Assembly (NCBI RefSeq): GCF_029168945.1
Contig: NC_083603.1
Location: 42,532,396-42,596,395 of the forward strand
Origin: Cannabis sativa
Lineage: Eukaryota > Streptophyta > Magnoliopsida > Rosales > Cannabaceae
Length of the DNA stretch: 64,000 nucleotides
Reading direction: 5' to 3'
Below are positions 22,558-34,670 of the stretch, one piece after another; the first letter of the stretch is position 1; each line of letters starts with the position of its first letter. The notes under the pieces are model-generated. The model worked only from the letters and a program-made list of their open reading frames with translations. It did not search any database and was not told the origin of the DNA. The position numbers were made by a program, and so were the translations under genes.

Positions 22558-22975
22558 TGATCTTTGATTTTTAAATTTTTACATGTACTAAATTATGTCC
22601 TTTAAATTTTTTAAACTATTAAATTTTTCTTGAATTATTGAAATTATTGTTAAATTCAAAGACTTTTTTTTTTTTTCTTTTCAATTTTACTATTAGAATT
22701 AGTCTGACGTGGATAAAAGTTTAGGAAATACGATTTGGTACATGTGAAAATTTAGAGATAAAATTTGGTAAATATCAAAATTCAATGGGCACGATTTAGT
22801 ACATGAAGAATCTTCGTGTTAGTGAAATTGGATAGAATAGAGCAAAAATCTTTAAATCCAACAATGACAATAATTCAAGAAAAAAATTTGACACCCTAAA
22901 AAATTTAAGGAAGGTGATGTTAAAGATTAGGGTTAAAAGTTGTAATTAACATTTTTTTTTTTTTACATTATATAC
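22530..22975. repeat. Foldback (MITE-like) element, about 445 bp
   Basis: The left arm (about 22535-22655) contains TTCTTGAATTATTGAAATTA; the right arm (about 22840-22975) contains the inverse TGACAATAATTCAAGAA. The arms match imperfectly over about 100 bp, and T-runs and A/T-rich ends face each other. The family was not identified and no target duplication was resolved. Confidence 0.55.
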
Positions 22976-23548
22976 GTTCCAATTTTCTATAGAATATTAG
23001 ATATTTCAAACACAAAATTAATTAATTAAGCATATACATTACCATTAGGGGAATTAAATAAACTAAAGAATTTAGCATTACCATTAGGGGAATTAAGATA
23101 TAGGTATTATATTATGAGTAGTCATATAGAAAGGGTAGATACAAGTTATTGTCATGAGATTAAATTGTGACACCTGTAATTAGAGGAACAAATCTTTAAA
23201 TTTCTCTGTTCACGCGTGATGGTCAAAAGCTACATGAGATAGACCGCAATACCATAATTATATACATTTATTATATATATCAATCAACATATTTTTTCTA
23301 ATGATATGATATGACATTGGCTTGGCTAAATTTAATGTATGTGAATGTATGTATGTATTATTGAATCTGATTGTAGTATATGGTTGTAACAATGCTTACT
23401 CGATCACTAACCTTTGTGGTAATGTATTTAGACCTCATTCTTCAAATGGTGTAGTACATTTTTTAGCTAGCTAAAAATGTTTTGCTTTGTAAAATGTCTC
23501 CGACGGAAGAGATCTTCCAATTCTTGATTTATATGTACAAGAGTATTA

Positions 23549-23844
23549 GGTGGCGTTTGGTTGAGAGAAATGAAAAATATAGGAATGCGAATGAGAATAA
23601 GAATGAAATGTAATAAAATTTAAAATGCATAAAAAAATTGATAAAAGAATTATTACATTTTGTCTCATCATGCATTAGAATAGTATTTCCTTCTATTTCA
23701 AAATGAAATTGTCATTCTACTAAAATAGTGGAAAGGTCATTCCCCATTGGAATGATAATCCAACACTTTAATATCCAACCAAACAAAGAAATAGAATGGA
23801 GATTGTTTTCTTTCCTTTCCATTCTATTTCATCCAAAAGCCACC
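23549..23844. mobile_element. PIF/Harbinger (Tourist-like) MITE, 296 bp, TTA target duplication
   Basis: Begins GGTGGCGTTTGGTT and ends CCAAAAGCCACC; both sides are flanked by TTA (23546-23548, 23845-23847). The body carries GAATGA/TCATTCC-type inverted motifs. The GGTGGCGTTTGG terminus and TTA site match Tourist-like MITEs of angiosperms. It lies about 1.1 kb upstream of the first SWEET gene. Confidence 0.85.
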
Positions 23845-23899
23845 TTAGTGTTCTGTTATAATCTCTTACTTAATTTTTGTACTCGAAAATACATGTTAG

Positions 23900-24085
23900 A
23901 ATATTGTGTTCGTTATGCTTATAACATTATTCTTGTAAATTTTTGAAATTTTTGAATAATTTATAATACTGAAAATACGTTTGAAATTTTTTGAGCGCGC
24001 ATGATAATTAAGAATATTATGTAGTCTATTTTCAGTATTGTAAATTATTCAAAAATTTACAAAAATGATACTATAACTATAACAA
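23900..24085. repeat. Inverted-repeat MITE, about 185 bp, family member 1
   Basis: Arms of about 60 bp: the left contains TTGTAAATTTTTGA and ATACTGAAAATA; the right holds their inverses (TATTTTCAGTATTGTAAATTATTC...). A GCGC-containing centre lies near 23995. A related copy occurs at 37845-38035. The superfamily is not assigned. Confidence 0.6.
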
Positions 24086-24807
24086 ATATTAATATAGAAA
24101 AAAATATTTTGTGATTTCGAATGTGAAAATTAATAATTCAAAAATTATAATAAGAGATTATAATTACATTCAAATATAATAGATATTTTCTTTTTTTTTT
24201 TAGAGCATGAAAAGTAATTACCGAGCCAAAATTAAAACATGACCAAAGTGTATATGTTGCATATTGTTAATCATCTCATCATGAGTGCAAACGTGAAACG
24301 TTGTAGTTAAAGTTACATGATTAAAAAAAAAAATTGATTCAACAATAAAAAATAAAATGGGGTTAAAAATACATATATATTCTTTGACGGTTTGAAGGGG
24401 TGAAAGTAGTGACAAATGGGGTGTATGTAACGGCTATTAAAGCAATAACTAATATTTAAATGTATAAATAGAAAGTGATATAACTAGTCGGAAAATATAA
24501 AAATAAAATAAAATAAAATTATAAACATAGAAATGATAAAAAGCAAGTGAGTAAGGAATTGTCACGTGAAAAGGGTACGTACCTGGGAAAAACGCTTCAA
24601 AGTTTGTTTTTTGATTTGTTAAAATAATACGATTAAACCTTTCTTGGTTCGTAACGTAAGAGTATAGTCTTTGTTTCATATTGATGAGGTGGCACATTTG
24701 GGTGCATGGTTTTGTTTGTACAACCACTAATCATGCCACCTAATATTAATAAATTAATACATACTATAGTATCCTTCATGCAACCAAAAGTATCATTTTT
24801 TTCTCAC

Positions 24808-24815
24808 TATAAATA
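24808..24815 (+). promoter_or_regulatory. TATA box of SWEET gene 1
   Basis: TATAAATA in the context CTCACTATAAATACC, 118 bp before the ATG at 24933. The spacing fits a TATA box with a 5' leader of about 85-90 nt. A CACGTG G-box lies further upstream, near 24563. Confidence 0.6.
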
Positions 24816-24932
24816 CCATAGAGCTTCTAAGTTTAGGTTCGTGGCAATACAAACCAATACAACAAATATTATATCTTCTCTCTCCCTTATAATAACAAGC
24901 TCTTAAGTTTTCATTTCTTTGAGAAAAAAAAG

Positions 24933-26980
24933 ATGTCTATCATTGCAACTGGTCATCTGGGTGTTTTTATTTTTGGTCTTCTAGGGAATATCGTTTCCTT
25001 TGTGGTATTTCTGGCCCCAGTGTAAGAGATCATCATCATTAATTTGATTATTTTTTTTATTTATGTGTTACACATATATATATAGTTAATTTGTATGTGT
25101 ATGTTGGAATATATATAGGCCAACATTTTACAGGGTATATAAGAAGAAATCAACAGAAGGATTTCAATCAGTTCCATATGTGGTTGCACTATTCAGTGCG
25201 ATGATGTGGCTGTACTATGCAACTCTCAAATCCAATTTGCTTCTCCTTGTTACTATCAATTCATTTGGTTGTGTCATTGAGACCATTTACATTGCCTTGT
25301 ACATTGCCTATGCACCAAAGCAAGCAAGGGTAACTATACATATATATATATATATCTATAATAATTAATAATATAGTCTTATATATATATATGTATTAAT
25401 ATAATTATGATTGTAGGTTTTCACTTTGAGACTACTTGTTGTGGTGAACTTTGGGGGATTTTGCTTGATTCTTCTACTCTCACACTTCTTATCAAAATCA
25501 CTTAGAGCAACTGTTTTGGGATGGGTTTGTACAAGTTTTGCTGTTAGCGTCTTTGCAGCCCCTTTAAGCATAATTGTAAGTACTAAGTACTAATTAATAA
25601 CATTTTTATAATATTTTTTATATTATTGTTATATTTAATTATTTTAATTTTAATATTTTTGTATAGAGGGTTGTTATACGCACGAAGAGCGTGGAGTTTA
25701 TGCCGTTTCCTTTATCATTTTTTCTCACAATTAGCGCCGTTATGTGGCTCATGTACGGTATAATGCTCAAGGATTTGTGTGTGGCGGTAAGTAATTAATT
25801 TATTTAATTATACTTAATTATAATACTAATTAAGGTTTTTTTCTTTGTGGGGTTTGGTCATATACTTCATAAGTTGCCAAATTAAGCAGTTCAAAAATCT
25901 TTTTCAAAGTTATCTTTTAAGAAGAGACAAACCTTAATGTGAAAAAAAAAAGAAGGATAAAAAAGCTAGATACAAAAAGCAAAATATATGAAGAAGAAAA
26001 AAAGGAAGGGGGACAAACTTTTTTTTATTTGTTTTTAGTGATATACATATATATTAATTGATTTGATCATATATATATATATTAATTCTCGTGTTATAAT
26101 TAATTACCTATGATATATGATAATCTAGTGCATTATTTTGTTACACACAAAACATGCATGCCGTAATTAATTCATGAATATAAAGAAAAAAAGTGCACTT
26201 AATTAAATTAATTAGAGATATGTTTGGGTTGCCTAACTTATTATTTTTGTTTGTTTTATGCTACGTGCCCCATAAAATTAAATAAGTTGGCAAATAATTA
26301 AAGTAAATATATACATATAAAAACATGCATAGATAGCAATTAGTGTAGAGAAAAGTTTTAATAATTATGTATAGTGCTACTACAATTATTAGTTTGAACA
26401 CGTATCATATTATATATATTTATTTACATATATATTAATGAACTAATTAATAATTAACAAAAATATATAATTAACGACATGAAGTGACCTATATGGAGTA
26501 ACTTTGATATAAAGCTCTATCTTCTTCTCCTTTTAATTAGTGTAACAAGATTTGTATCTTATCAATATCTGAGGTATTAATTAATTAATTAATTAATTAT
26601 TCTTAATTAATTTGCAGATTCCAAACATATTGGGTTTGATCTTTGGATTTCTTCAAATGGCACTATACATAAAGTATAGAAAAAACAAGAGTGTTATGCT
26701 TGAAGAGCAAAAGCTTCCAGAACAATTAGCAGTGAAATCTGAATTAGGTGATGAAAAACTTGATCATGATAATCATAATCACACCATAATGATGGCTGAG
26801 GTTCAAGTAATTAACACTTCTGATGATAAGAAAAAAGCCCAAAATGATCAAAATGAAGAGAGGATGAGCAAGAACCAATTTGTGGTACCCCAAACAGGCC
26901 ATTGTGCTATTAACATGGAAGGCCCAGGCCCAAGCCCAAGCCCAATTAGCCCATGCCAAACAGTGAATTGTGTAGCTTAA
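24933..26980 (+). CDS. SWEET: SWEET sugar transporter (clade III-like), 5 exons
   Basis: Exons 24933-25021, 25119-25329, 25417-25575, 25667-25786 and 26618-26980 give 313 residues with GT-AG introns. SWEETs are seven-helix uniporters for sugars, made of two MtN3/saliva triple-helix bundles joined by a linker helix. Here the first bundle spans about residues 9-97 ([38 protein letters not shown]) and the second about 132-217 ([24 protein letters not shown]). The conserved membrane prolines and the Asn of the PN motif are present. A long hydrophilic tail (about residues 218-313) ends in a Pro/Ser-rich stretch and fits clade III, whose characterised members export sucrose at the plasma membrane. 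The intron that splits the first helix in the neighbouring paralog is absent; exons 1 and 2 are fused. Intron 4 is unusually long (831 bp). Confidence 0.93.
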
Positions 26981-29263
26981 TGGGCTTTGCTTAATTGAAT
27001 CTCTCTCTAATAATTAAAGCCCTATTTCATAAGTCCCTGTTTGGCTGCTGGGTTTTAATTAATTTACATAATATTATTAGGATGGTGTACATAGGGGTAT
27101 CGATCGTCCTCGGCTTATTATTATTATTAAAGTTTTTGGTTTTATAATTTGAAGGTGTAAAATCCAAATATAGTGCTTGTACATCGACTTTGTCACGCCG
27201 TACAGTACGGCTTACAATGTGGCAAAGTATATATAGCCATGACCTGTACTATATATATCTTTACCTTTTTAATAATATATAATATATTGTGTGTAATGTG
27301 TTTGTATATTAATTATGATGATGACTAGTGTTCTTATTACTTTTAATTAAGTATTATTATTATTATTATTTAATAATTAACATTTCAGGGCTTATATATA
27401 TTGATTTCCAGCTGAGTCTATTAAAAATCTAAACTACGTATCTGTGTATTCCACCAACATATGTCTGCTATAGTAGTGCTTAGCTTTTCTTACCTATATA
27501 TATATACCTATTAATAATAAATAATTTATGCTATAATTTATCAAAATAAATAAATAAATAATATATGGGTGTATAAATATAAATTTATAATTATTGAACT
27601 CTATTGAGAAAAATGAAAGAGAGACATCTAATATATGTATGGCTATTGGCTAGTGCATAGGGCAATATTAGTTTACAAAGAGCTACCATAGATCATATTA
27701 TATATATATATTTAAATTAGTGCATATTTTCACACTTAAATTAATTTAATAATTAATTAGTGTCGTGCCCATACACACAAATTGATTAATTATTTGAATG
27801 GTAAACAAATGAAGTAATTAATAATTAATTAGTTAACACTACTATAGAAGCCATGCATGTAATAAATTCTGCTGAGATATTTTTACAAAATTGATGTCAC
27901 TTTCAATCACTACCTTAGAAAAGTAACTAATAAGAACAAAAGCTATGATGATGATGATGCATATTGTAGAGTACTCTATAAACTATAAATTATTAGTTTA
28001 TGTCTCACTACATATATATTGGAAAAGAATTATATATTATAAACGATATTCTTCTTATTGTTTAATTACTTTCCTAGATTTATTTGTATTATATATAATA
28101 CGTATATAAATCAATGGCTACTCTTTATTATTATATGAATTATCACAGTTATAAAGAGGTCCATGCTCTTTTTCAGAGCAGGTTTATATAGTAGAGTGAT
28201 GTTTAAACATTTGTGTTCATATATATATATATATATATATTGTTAGATGATTTGTTTTCTTGATAAAGTTTATTTTTACACTTTATTAGAATAGTTATTT
28301 TTTATATTTTTTACGAGAATTTATATAAAAAACCAAGTAACAATTAAAGTATAGCAATTTAAATTGTAATAACAACTCAAATAAAAATTACCCAAATAAT
28401 TTAATAAATTAAAAAATAATATATAAAATAATTCTCTTAAAAAAATCTTGAAATATTATTTATACTCCGACAATTATTTAAGATGAACATAAATTATACA
28501 TATCTACTCTAGCTAGGACAAGTCAAAATAGAAAATTTTAATAAGAAAAAAGAATGTTGAATACTTGAATATATATATATAGTTGGGAATCTAGTAGAGG
28601 ATCAAGAATATGATTTTTTGCAATGTAACTAGGGTTTCGATTTCTTAATATATAATAATGTGATTATGTACCACTCCTATGTTTAGGGAATATTATTCTA
28701 AAGCACTGTCTTTTCCTTCGTTGACCACCTCATTAGACCACATCTTTGAATTCAAATCACTCTTACATTATAATTTCTTCAATTTATTTATTTTGGTTAA
28801 TTGAAACAAAGATATTTCTGTCCTTTAATTATTACCCTTTACTTTTTTTTTACATCATTTTCCCACCATTGATTTTGTTGACCTACATATAACTTTTTTT
28901 TTAATATATATATATATATATATATTTGTATATTTATATAATTAAGTCCCAACTGTGTGCGGCTGGCAGAAAGGGTGATAAAAGTTACATTATATTCCAT
29001 TACTTTAAATCTTTATATTAAATTTCTTGGGTGTAATTCTTCACAAGAATCATTCAATGTATATGCTAATTTATTATAATTTGTACAATTATAAGAGTTG
29101 TATATGTTTATTAGGGTTTAGGGTAGAATATGATTTTTATTACTACAAAAGCATGTAGCCAATAGCTAAATGACAAAACAAAAAGACTAAGAAAATAATA
29201 AATATAAAGAGACACTTTTCAGTGCAAAGTCGTGTTTATGTGCACAAAGTTTATGATGTCGTA

Positions 29264-29266
<3 letters not shown>
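26981..29266. other. SWEET gene 1 3' flank and AT-rich intergenic DNA
   Basis: About 300 bp of probable 3' UTR/terminator sequence with AATAATATATAATATATTG-like polyadenylation context near 27270. AT-rich DNA with (AT)n tracts at about 28219-28240 and 28903-28924 follows. No gene seen. Confidence 0.4.

Positions 29267-29298
<32 letters not shown>
29267..29298. repeat. 32-base homopolymer T tract
   Basis: An uninterrupted run of T. On the minus strand it would be a poly-A tail, so it could mark the 3' end of a retroposed copy lying to its left, but no LINE or SINE body is recognisable there. Confidence 0.8.
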
Positions 29299-29302
<4 letters not shown>

Positions 29303-30093
29303 AAACGTCTAATTAATTATATAACCAATATACATATAGTTAAACTAAATGATATTACAAATAACATCACTCGAAATTGAAGAAACTTCAATAAATACTA
29401 TAAGAATTATAGTTTTTAGTCACAACACACAAAAAATTATCACTAAAGGTGAGAAATCAGCGACGACATTGATAAATCGTCATTGATAAAAATCAATTTT
29501 TTATTTTCTATTTTTTTTTATATAAATTTAACTATCAGTGAAGACATACCCTTTTAGTGAGAGCATTGAAAGTAATTTTCCTTCTAATAACATTAGTGAA
29601 GAAAAAGTCATTACTGATAGATTGGCAGGTCGTAATTTATCTGTCCATCAGTGACGATAAAGTTATCACTGATGTTGAGGCTGAATAAATGAAAACTCTA
29701 AAATCTTTTCCATTTCGTCTTCTCTTTCTGAAACCCTCTCCCTCTCTCTAAAATTTCACTCTCTTTCGTTAACCCTCTTTATTTTCTTTCAATCCCACTC
29801 AATCTCTCTCCTAACTTTCTATGAGCGACCACCTTCCTCAAATTGACTGGTCTACTCCAGTCATCCCCTGTCCATACGAAAGCCACCTCCAACCCCAAAT
29901 ACCCGAGTGATGAGCTTTCAAAATGCCAAGCAAGCTCTGGTCATCCACTGCCCACACGAAAGTCCAACAAGATTTCTCTTTGCTTGTCAGATATCTTCTC
30001 CTTATTTTTTCTCCTGTAATGACCACATATTTAGACATACAAATTAGTAGATTATTAGTGAGTAAATTAATATTTATGATTATATGTGCATTA
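29299..30093. other. Unresolved transposon-like DNA
   Basis: 29405-29680 has repeated phrases around TTTTAGTCACAA and (A)TCAGTGACGATAA/TTATCACTGATG in both orientations, like subterminal repeats of a non-autonomous DNA transposon. 29700-29830 is a CT-rich leader-like stretch (CCCTCTCCCTCTCTC). No gene recognised; short frames here lack any family signature. Confidence 0.35.
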
Positions 30094-30159
30094 CACTATT
30101 ACAAAAAGGGCTTATGCTTCGATTTTTAAGTGACATACAAAGCGTTATTCGCGTTTTTA

Positions 30160-31430
30160 ACATTGGACAAGTGAATTCCAAGTCAGCATTCAAGATCCAT
30201 CAGTAGGACCCTCATCAAGGATAATGCGGGTCAATCTACTTTAATATGCTCGCAAAGCTCTCCACCCTCGGCAGACCGAGCCCAAAAGACGCCTCTGGTG
30301 TCTTGAGCCCAGAAGACCCTTTTAGTTTTCCTATTTAATCCTGCATATAAATAAGGAAATGTCAGTTCTCAGATCACGCCATAATATCATATTACGATTA
30401 AAGGGGGAACTTCCATAACAAGCGTGATGTAGTTATTTCAGAATAATCTTCCACCATTAACGGACACGGTTTTGATTCGATCAGTCTAATCTAATTAGCC
30501 TAGTCAGTAGATCATATTCTTCATGGGTTGGACTTCATGAGAAAGCCCAAAGAGATTGTTTAGTTGTAAACTCCCCAGTACGTAGAGGGAAAAGGGAAAA
30601 TCCTAATGTAATTCTCTAACTACTATAAATACTCGACTAATCTCATGGATTAGGGGTTGAATGCATTTACAAACTTTGCTCAGGCAAACATATGAATATA
30701 CATCCTGTGTATCTCTTAAAGTATTTACAGGTAAACAAATCGTTAAATAAAATTGACTCATGGACTAAGGTTAGTTAACGCCCCAACCACGTAAAATTTT
30801 TTTTGTCTCTTATTATACTTTTTCTGTTAATTATTGTTTCTTCAGATCTTATTATTTTTATTCGATTTCTGAAAATCTCAAGAAATATTTTGGTGCTTTC
30901 ATCGAGAGCTGAAGAAAGCAGTGAAGACCATCTTTTAATTGCATTCACGTAATCATGACCCTCACCAGAACGCAATTTGGCCTTCGTTACACTGGCCCTA
31001 ATACTAGAGTAGGAGATACTTGTGATCCCCAAGAGGTAACCAGTCGCCAGCAGGGTCGTCGTAATGAAGATCGGGATCAAGTTGCTCCCATCGTGGAAGA
31101 TGCAGAAGAAAGTAGTTCTCAGGATGTCGAGGTAAACGATGATGGTACACTAGAAGATATGCAGCAAAATGACCCTTAGGACGTAGCCGCTGAGAATAAT
31201 GTTGGAGTAAAACGCTAGCTTGATGAATTGAACCCTGTGGTCATTATGGCGCGATAATTACAACTTACCGAAAGGAGATTATCTCAACAAGATCAGTTCA
31301 ATGAGATTTTTCTTGGCAACATGACCAGAATGGAGGCTGTAATGATAACGTTGACTAAGATGCCTCCCGACGTACAAGCCCCTCCGACAACAAATGCACC
31401 TGAAAAGACGAACCATATAGTGACTGAGGT
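30160..31430 (+). pseudogene. Gypsy-type fragment: LTR, PBS and truncated gag, plus strand
   Basis: LTR-like DNA from about 30160 to 30885 includes a TATAAATA box at about 30624. A primer-binding-like sequence TTTGGTGCTTTCATCGAGAGC-like at about 30888-30908 follows, a form seen after many plant gypsy LTRs. From ATG 30955 there is a 74-codon gag-like frame (hydrophilic, acidic), with stops before further gag-like sequence up to about 31430. No pol domains are present. Confidence 0.5.
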
Positions 31431-32830
31431 AGGACTTGTTCATCGGCAGGGATCGGTCAATTGTTGTTGTGGGGAACCCTGTTGGAGGGGTGACTCCTAG
31501 CCCTCTCTTGGTTCCTCGGGCGTTCTTCAGGTCTATAGACCACCCTCTCCCATTGGTTTCTCAAGGTATGGACTTCTTGTGGATAGGTTTGGTGGTCTTG
31601 AGATATTTGGTTGGTGTGGGCGTCAATACCCAACCCTTGAATGTTTTGGTTGGAATAGCTTCGAAATAAATCGATAGCTTCTTGAGTGTGACGATGTTGG
31701 TCATCTTGGCGCCACCTAATTCTCGAGCATGATCTTCCAACCAAGATTGGAACTCTCTCCTTTGGTTAGCGAGACTTTTAGTTAGGGCCGCTCGAGTTTA
31801 AGTTTGCTCCTAATGTACAGTTTGAAACTGACCTTGCATTCAGCCTATCGCGTCCCGCAACTGATCCATCTCTGGGTCAATTCTTTTGATATCCACATGG
31901 GTTTCATTTCGTGGTCTAAAGACGCTAAGGTCTCAATTAGTTTGAGTTTGGCCCGTGCCATCATTAGGTGGGATAACATTTTGGTATTTCTCCTTCTGGT
32001 GGCCCCATCAGTAGCGCCACCTCCAGCGGTAGAGACATTTGTGGTACGCCCAACCGTTGTCTATCCCGTAGGGACATTTGGCCAATGGTCCTACGACCAG
32101 CAGTAGTTTGGGCAGCATCATTAGTGGTAGTTGCACCACCCTTACCAGGATGCGGGGGTCGCTCACCATTATTTCTGGCAAGATTGCTCGCTGATCAAAC
32201 TTGTTGGGTATTATACACCTCCTCATCAGGTTGTTCTTGAGATCTTCGGGTTAACACTATTTTTTCTGGTAAAAACTTCAAGATTTTTGGTTAAAGCTCT
32301 TAATGAAAGCACCACAATGATAATTTGATTTTTTAGCCAATCGATGCAAAGTCGTAATAAATGAAATTTAAACCAAAATCGTAACAATAAATGTAATTGA
32401 TGGTACCGAAAATTGTAATAAATCTAAAGGAAGATATCAAAATTTAAAGAGGTTCGGCCCTAGATGTCGGTAATAGATTACTCCCCTTGTGTTTTATCAA
32501 TCAGAGTTACAAAAGTCAAGAACACACTCTTGAATGCAAAGAATAAAAGAGTGTTTTTTCTTTAAGTGCTCAAAATCGCGGATCCCTTTTCCAGGCCATG
32601 GGTGACCCCTTATATAGGGGAAAAGGTCGGTGCTTCTCGCTTCAGGAGACGCGACCAACGCAAAGCTATCTCAACTGTTTCTTGATTTTTGGAGGCAGTT
32701 GAAGTCTGATTTTTATGATAATATCCCAGTATTTTTGTGGGATTATAACTGTCTTTGAGCTTGTTGTGGGATTTGAACATTTGAACTAGTCATTAACGAG
32801 GAGGGTCTTCTAAGGGTGGGACACGATCGT
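31430..32830 (-). pseudogene. Gypsy-type fragment: LTR, PBS and truncated gag, minus strand
   Basis: Reading the minus strand, LTR-like DNA (about 32830 to 32325) contains CCTATATAAGGGG at about 32620. TGTGGTGCTTTCATTAAGAG follows at about 32300-32318, the same primer-site type as in the plus-strand neighbour. Broken gag-like reading continues down to about 31430, including a 95-codon Arg/Gln-rich frame at 31457-31744. The two LTR-like regions are not obviously identical. The fragments meet tail to tail at about 31430. Confidence 0.5.
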
Positions 32831-33452
32831 TAACCACATTCGGGGATATGAGTTTTGTTGCTCGCGCTCAGTGGCTATGGAGTTTCAGAGATTTGTAATC
32901 TTTTTCACTTTTATTTTAATTGTTTGTAAATCTCATTTTTATGTATATGTATATTAGTTTATGTAATTAAGATTTTTATGTATATAGATATATATTGGTT
33001 TGCAGATTTGATTTTTATTCAATTTTATGGTTTATGTATTTTAATTTGCATTTGGTATTTTGAATAGAGATTTGGGCTTGAGATGGTTTGAGTGCCAAAA
33101 TTTATATTTTTTTTGTTTCTGTAGTTGAGTGTCGGTTATGAACCGACGTATATGGTGTAATTTATTTACATTGCATCAATTCAAAATTGACGATACTATT
33201 TAATGTCGTCAATTACGAATCGACATAATAGGATAATTATTTGTGTCCCCTGTATATACGTCGGTTACATGAACTGACGCAATTATTATATATGTCATTT
33301 ATAAAAATGATGCTAATAAGCTTTTTGTAGTAGTGCACCTTTAACCAAGCTAAAAGAAAACTATCGTTTTACTTCTTAAACAGAGCTATAGCTGTCCATG
33401 TCTATGATTCTTACTTAATTACAATACCAAGCTCCCAAGATGTAATTGTATG

Positions 33453-34183
33453 TAGGGTTGAACATTGGGCAAGTTTGCTGGGTTCTCTAGTTTCGTACTC
33501 AAAAAATAGTATTCGTACCTGCCCGTGAAATGGGAGGGTTGACCGAGTTTGCAGGTCACTGGCTCACAAGCTGTGGGTTGACCGAGTTGGCTTGGTCAAA
33601 TCTTTTTTTTTTTAAAAAAAAAAAAAAATCCCAAAATTTCAAAGATATTACACAACGACATCTACGACTGTTGTACATCGTGGACCGAGGAGGAGAGACG
33701 GCTTCAACGGTGATTACAAGAGAAGAAGAGAGCTCTAGTCTGCTCTAAGGACCACAATAGGAGATCTCCAGCTAGGGCTTTTGGTTATCTTAGTTGAGGG
33801 AGGGCCAATCTAGGGTGGGACGGCCAAATGGGGCTACTGTCGTCGAATGAAAGGAGGGGTATGGTCTTGCTTAGGGCTTGGTATGAAGTCAGGGTGTCTG
33901 ATATGTTTTAGTTTTAGGTTTTTTTATTATTATGCTAAGTTTAAAAGTAATATTTTAGGAAAATGAATAAATTATTAAATGCCTGGGCTGGCGGGTTGGT
34001 ACGGGTCTAACCCAAACCCATGCAATTGCAAAAAACACTCTAGAACCCACCCGAGAAAACCAAATGGGGTGGACCCAAACCGCTTGTATAAACATGTTTT
34101 CCAACGCAACTAGGTTCTACGAGTCAGAACTCTGGGTGGGTTGACTAGGTCCAGGTCAAATCGAACTCAAAGGTTCAACCCTA
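33453..34183. mobile_element. hAT-like non-autonomous element, 731 bp
   Basis: Perfect 11-bp terminal inverted repeats TAGGGTTGAAC/GTTCAACCCTA. Imperfect 8-bp flanks (ATTGTATG and ATTACATC, 5 of 8 matching) could be a decayed hAT target duplication. The body is rich in GGGTTGACC/GGTCAACCC-type motifs and includes a T/A tract at 33606-33628. Its short frames have no transposase signature. Confidence 0.45.
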
Positions 34184-34395
34184 ATTACATCAAACTCGGA
34201 TAACACAATCAACTAAAATTTAACCATCTCAAGATTGAGATTTTATTAATTTATATATAATCAACTATATGATATGATTTAGAATATATAGTAAAAGTAA
34301 ATTTACTTATTATACCCACAATCAATATAGGTTCACTCCAATGTAACAAATATATTTAATTATGTCTACTTTACTAATACTCTCGAATAGACATA
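34184..34395. other. AT-rich spacer
   Basis: Nothing recognisable between the hAT-like element and the TTTAGTCAC repeat. Confidence 0.4.
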
Positions 34396-34670
34396 CCACA
34401 TTACAAAAAAATTACTTTTAATAATATTTTTTTAGTTACAACATAAATTTTTTTGTGACTAAATGTTATTTTTAGTCACAACAAAAAGTTACTTATGACT
34501 AAAACATAGTATTTAGATACAAGTTGTCACTAATTTAATTTTAGTCACAATAAATATTGTGACTAATAATAAAAACACATTTAGTCACAACAAATTATGA
34601 TTTTTGTAACTAATACCTTTAGTCACGTATCTTTTAGTCACAATATAAGAATGGTGATTTATTATATATT
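34396..34670. repeat. TTTAGTCACAA-motif MITE, copy A
   Basis: Dense array of TTTAGTCACAA and its inverse TTGTGACTAAA, at least eight occurrences with variation. It is bounded on the left by ATTACAAAAAAATTACTTTTA, which resembles a worn CACTACAAAAA terminus. Probably a non-autonomous CACTA- or Mutator-like element; the superfamily is not settled. Confidence 0.5.

Larger units (their letters stand above)
30094..33335. mobile_element. CACTA-like element, about 3.2 kb, with nested gypsy fragments
   Basis: The left end CACTATTACAAAAAGGGCTT and the inverse of the right end (CACTACTACAAAAAGCTTAT) align over about 60 bp (including ...GACATA and a GCG block). The right subterminal DNA (33125-33300) repeats GTCGGTT/AACCGACG motifs. 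The flanking trinucleotides (TTA and CAC) do not match, so the insertion is either old or rearranged. The middle is occupied by two LTR-retrotransposon fragments facing each other (separate entries). Confidence 0.6.

Noticed and set aside
30015..30095. TGTAATGACC...ATTACA considered as a tiny LTR related to the large gypsy
   Set aside because: Only the first 10 bases match the gypsy LTR start; the rest is unlike it and no duplication is seen.
31457..31744. 95-codon minus-strand frame considered as a gene
   Set aside because: Fits as decayed gag of the minus-strand gypsy fragment, with stops on either side and no start context.
33530..33748. 72-codon frame in the hAT-like element
   Set aside because: Contains a Lys run from a homopolymer tract and no transposase motif.
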